Source: Tetrahymena thermophila SB210
Lineage: Eukaryota; Ciliophora; Oligohymenophorea; Hymenostomatida; Tetrahymenidae
Reading direction: 5' to 3'
NCBI RefSeq assembly: GCF_000189635.1
Contig: NW_002476155.1
Coordinates: forward strand, 372,001-436,000
DNA: 64,000 nt
A program made the translations under genes and the position numbers. The notes below the pieces were generated by a model. That model made no database searches, had not been told where the DNA came from, and saw only the letters and a list, made by a program, of their open reading frames with translations. The first letter of the stretch is position 1. Each line of letters starts with the position of its first letter. Shown piece by piece: positions 63,129 to 64,000 of this stretch.

Positions 63129-64000
63129 TGCTATTTGTAAGATTTGAAATTGTTTTATGTTATGTCTTTATGTAATATTAATGAATAATAAAATAATGTA
63201 TGAATATAAAGACTAGAAATTTTCTTTTCAAAATTTATTTTATTCAAAAAAAATTAAATTAATTCGTCAATTCAAAAAATGTGATGATAACAATCAAATT
63301 AAAGATATTATTATTTGATTTTTAAATTTTGTTCATTTCAATTTTAATTAATTATAACAACCAATTAAAATTTGAATATTCAAGACATTTTATTATTGAT
63401 TTATACTAAAACTGCCTGCAATTTTATTAAAAAGTATCTACATTATATAATAAGCAATACTTTAGTTTTGTTTGTATTAACCCATTTCAAATACTTCAAA
63501 ATTTGACATCAATAAATGATAATTATAAAAATGAAATTTTTATTAAATATAACCAAAAAGCGATTAAATTTTTTAATTATTTACCAACCTGAATTATTTT
63601 TTATAAATATATATTTTCTGTTTATAAAATGTTAAAAAAAGATTTAAAATATTAAATAAAATTCTTATTTAAATATTCGTTAATTGAAACCAAAATAAAT
63701 ATTAATTATTAAATTTTATAAATAGTATCAAAATAAATTTAATTTAAAATTTTAAAAATATTTGTAAGAATTTAAATTATTCTACTGAGAAATAAATTTT
63801 ATTTCAAAAAAATAATAAATAAAAAATCTTTACAAATTAAAATTAAACTTTCACAAATAACTGAAGTATGAATTTATGAATTTTTTTTTTTTGTAGAGCA
63901 AATTCTTTTTTTAAACTAGAGAAAAACAAAATATTTTGTAAATAAAATAATTAATATAAATATAAATTAATTCACTTTTATATATAAAATGACAGTAAGA
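63129..64000. other. AT-rich 5' flank to window end
   Basis: Upstream region of the 58625-63128 gene. Only AT-rich sequence with homopolymer runs; no second gene begins before the window edge. Confidence 0.55.

Noticed and set aside
1-64000. tRNA genes, rRNA, CRISPR arrays, transposons, telomeric C4A2 repeats
   Set aside because: I looked for B-box/T-loop signatures, spaced direct repeats, transposase motifs and CCCCAA repeats on both strands and saw none; a proper tRNAscan/Rfam run could still find a divergent small RNA.

Overview
The window looks like macronuclear (somatic) DNA of an oligohymenophorean ciliate, Tetrahymena or a close relative. It is very A+T-rich. Every recognisable gene reads through in-frame TAA and TAG, which must be glutamine, and stops only at TGA. 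Introns are short, AT-rich and GT...AG. A standard-code ORF scan therefore shatters the genes. The models below were read by eye with the ciliate code and spliced by hand. For the multi-exon genes the exon lengths add up to whole codons.

Layout, left to right: a Ser/Asn/Gln-rich protein cut by the left edge (1-3905, -); a CIA2/MIP18 iron-sulfur assembly protein (5491-5934, -); a protein kinase with EF-hands (7652-9956, +); a conserved-looking 206-residue protein (11177-11797, -); an AAAP-type amino-acid transporter (13153-14748, -); a 3.4 kb gene-free stretch; a small helical protein (18153-18581, -); a possible VHS/ENTH-like adaptor (20523-22307, -); SAP18 in four exons (23604-24364, -); a THEM2/ACOT13-like hotdog thioesterase (25257-25787, +); a 1207-residue type I membrane protein (26130-30191, -); a long coiled-coil protein (31817-34078, +); a 1374-residue protein with two cyclic-nucleotide-binding domains (35018-39142, -); proteasome ATPase RPT4 in eight exons (39874-41850, -); a PP2C phosphatase with a ~470-residue disordered leader in ten exons (43200-46282, -); a Gln/Asn/Ser-rich protein with a possible PP1-docking motif (47077-49482, -); a 2120-residue TPR plus pseudokinase protein (50752-57579, +); and a 1416-residue helical/low-complexity protein (58625-63128, -).

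There is no operon logic. Genes stand alone, separated by 0.3-3.4 kb of AT-rich DNA. By function the window mixes housekeeping (RPT4, CIA2, SAP18, thioesterase, transporter) with signalling (EF-hand kinase, CNBD protein, PP2C, pseudokinase, possible PP1 partner). The most unusual objects are the TPR-pseudokinase, the tandem-CNBD protein with an insertion inside its second ligand cassette, and a decayed copy of that gene's 3' end just downstream of it. I saw no tRNA, rRNA, CRISPR array, transposon, telomere or clear chromosome-breakage site.
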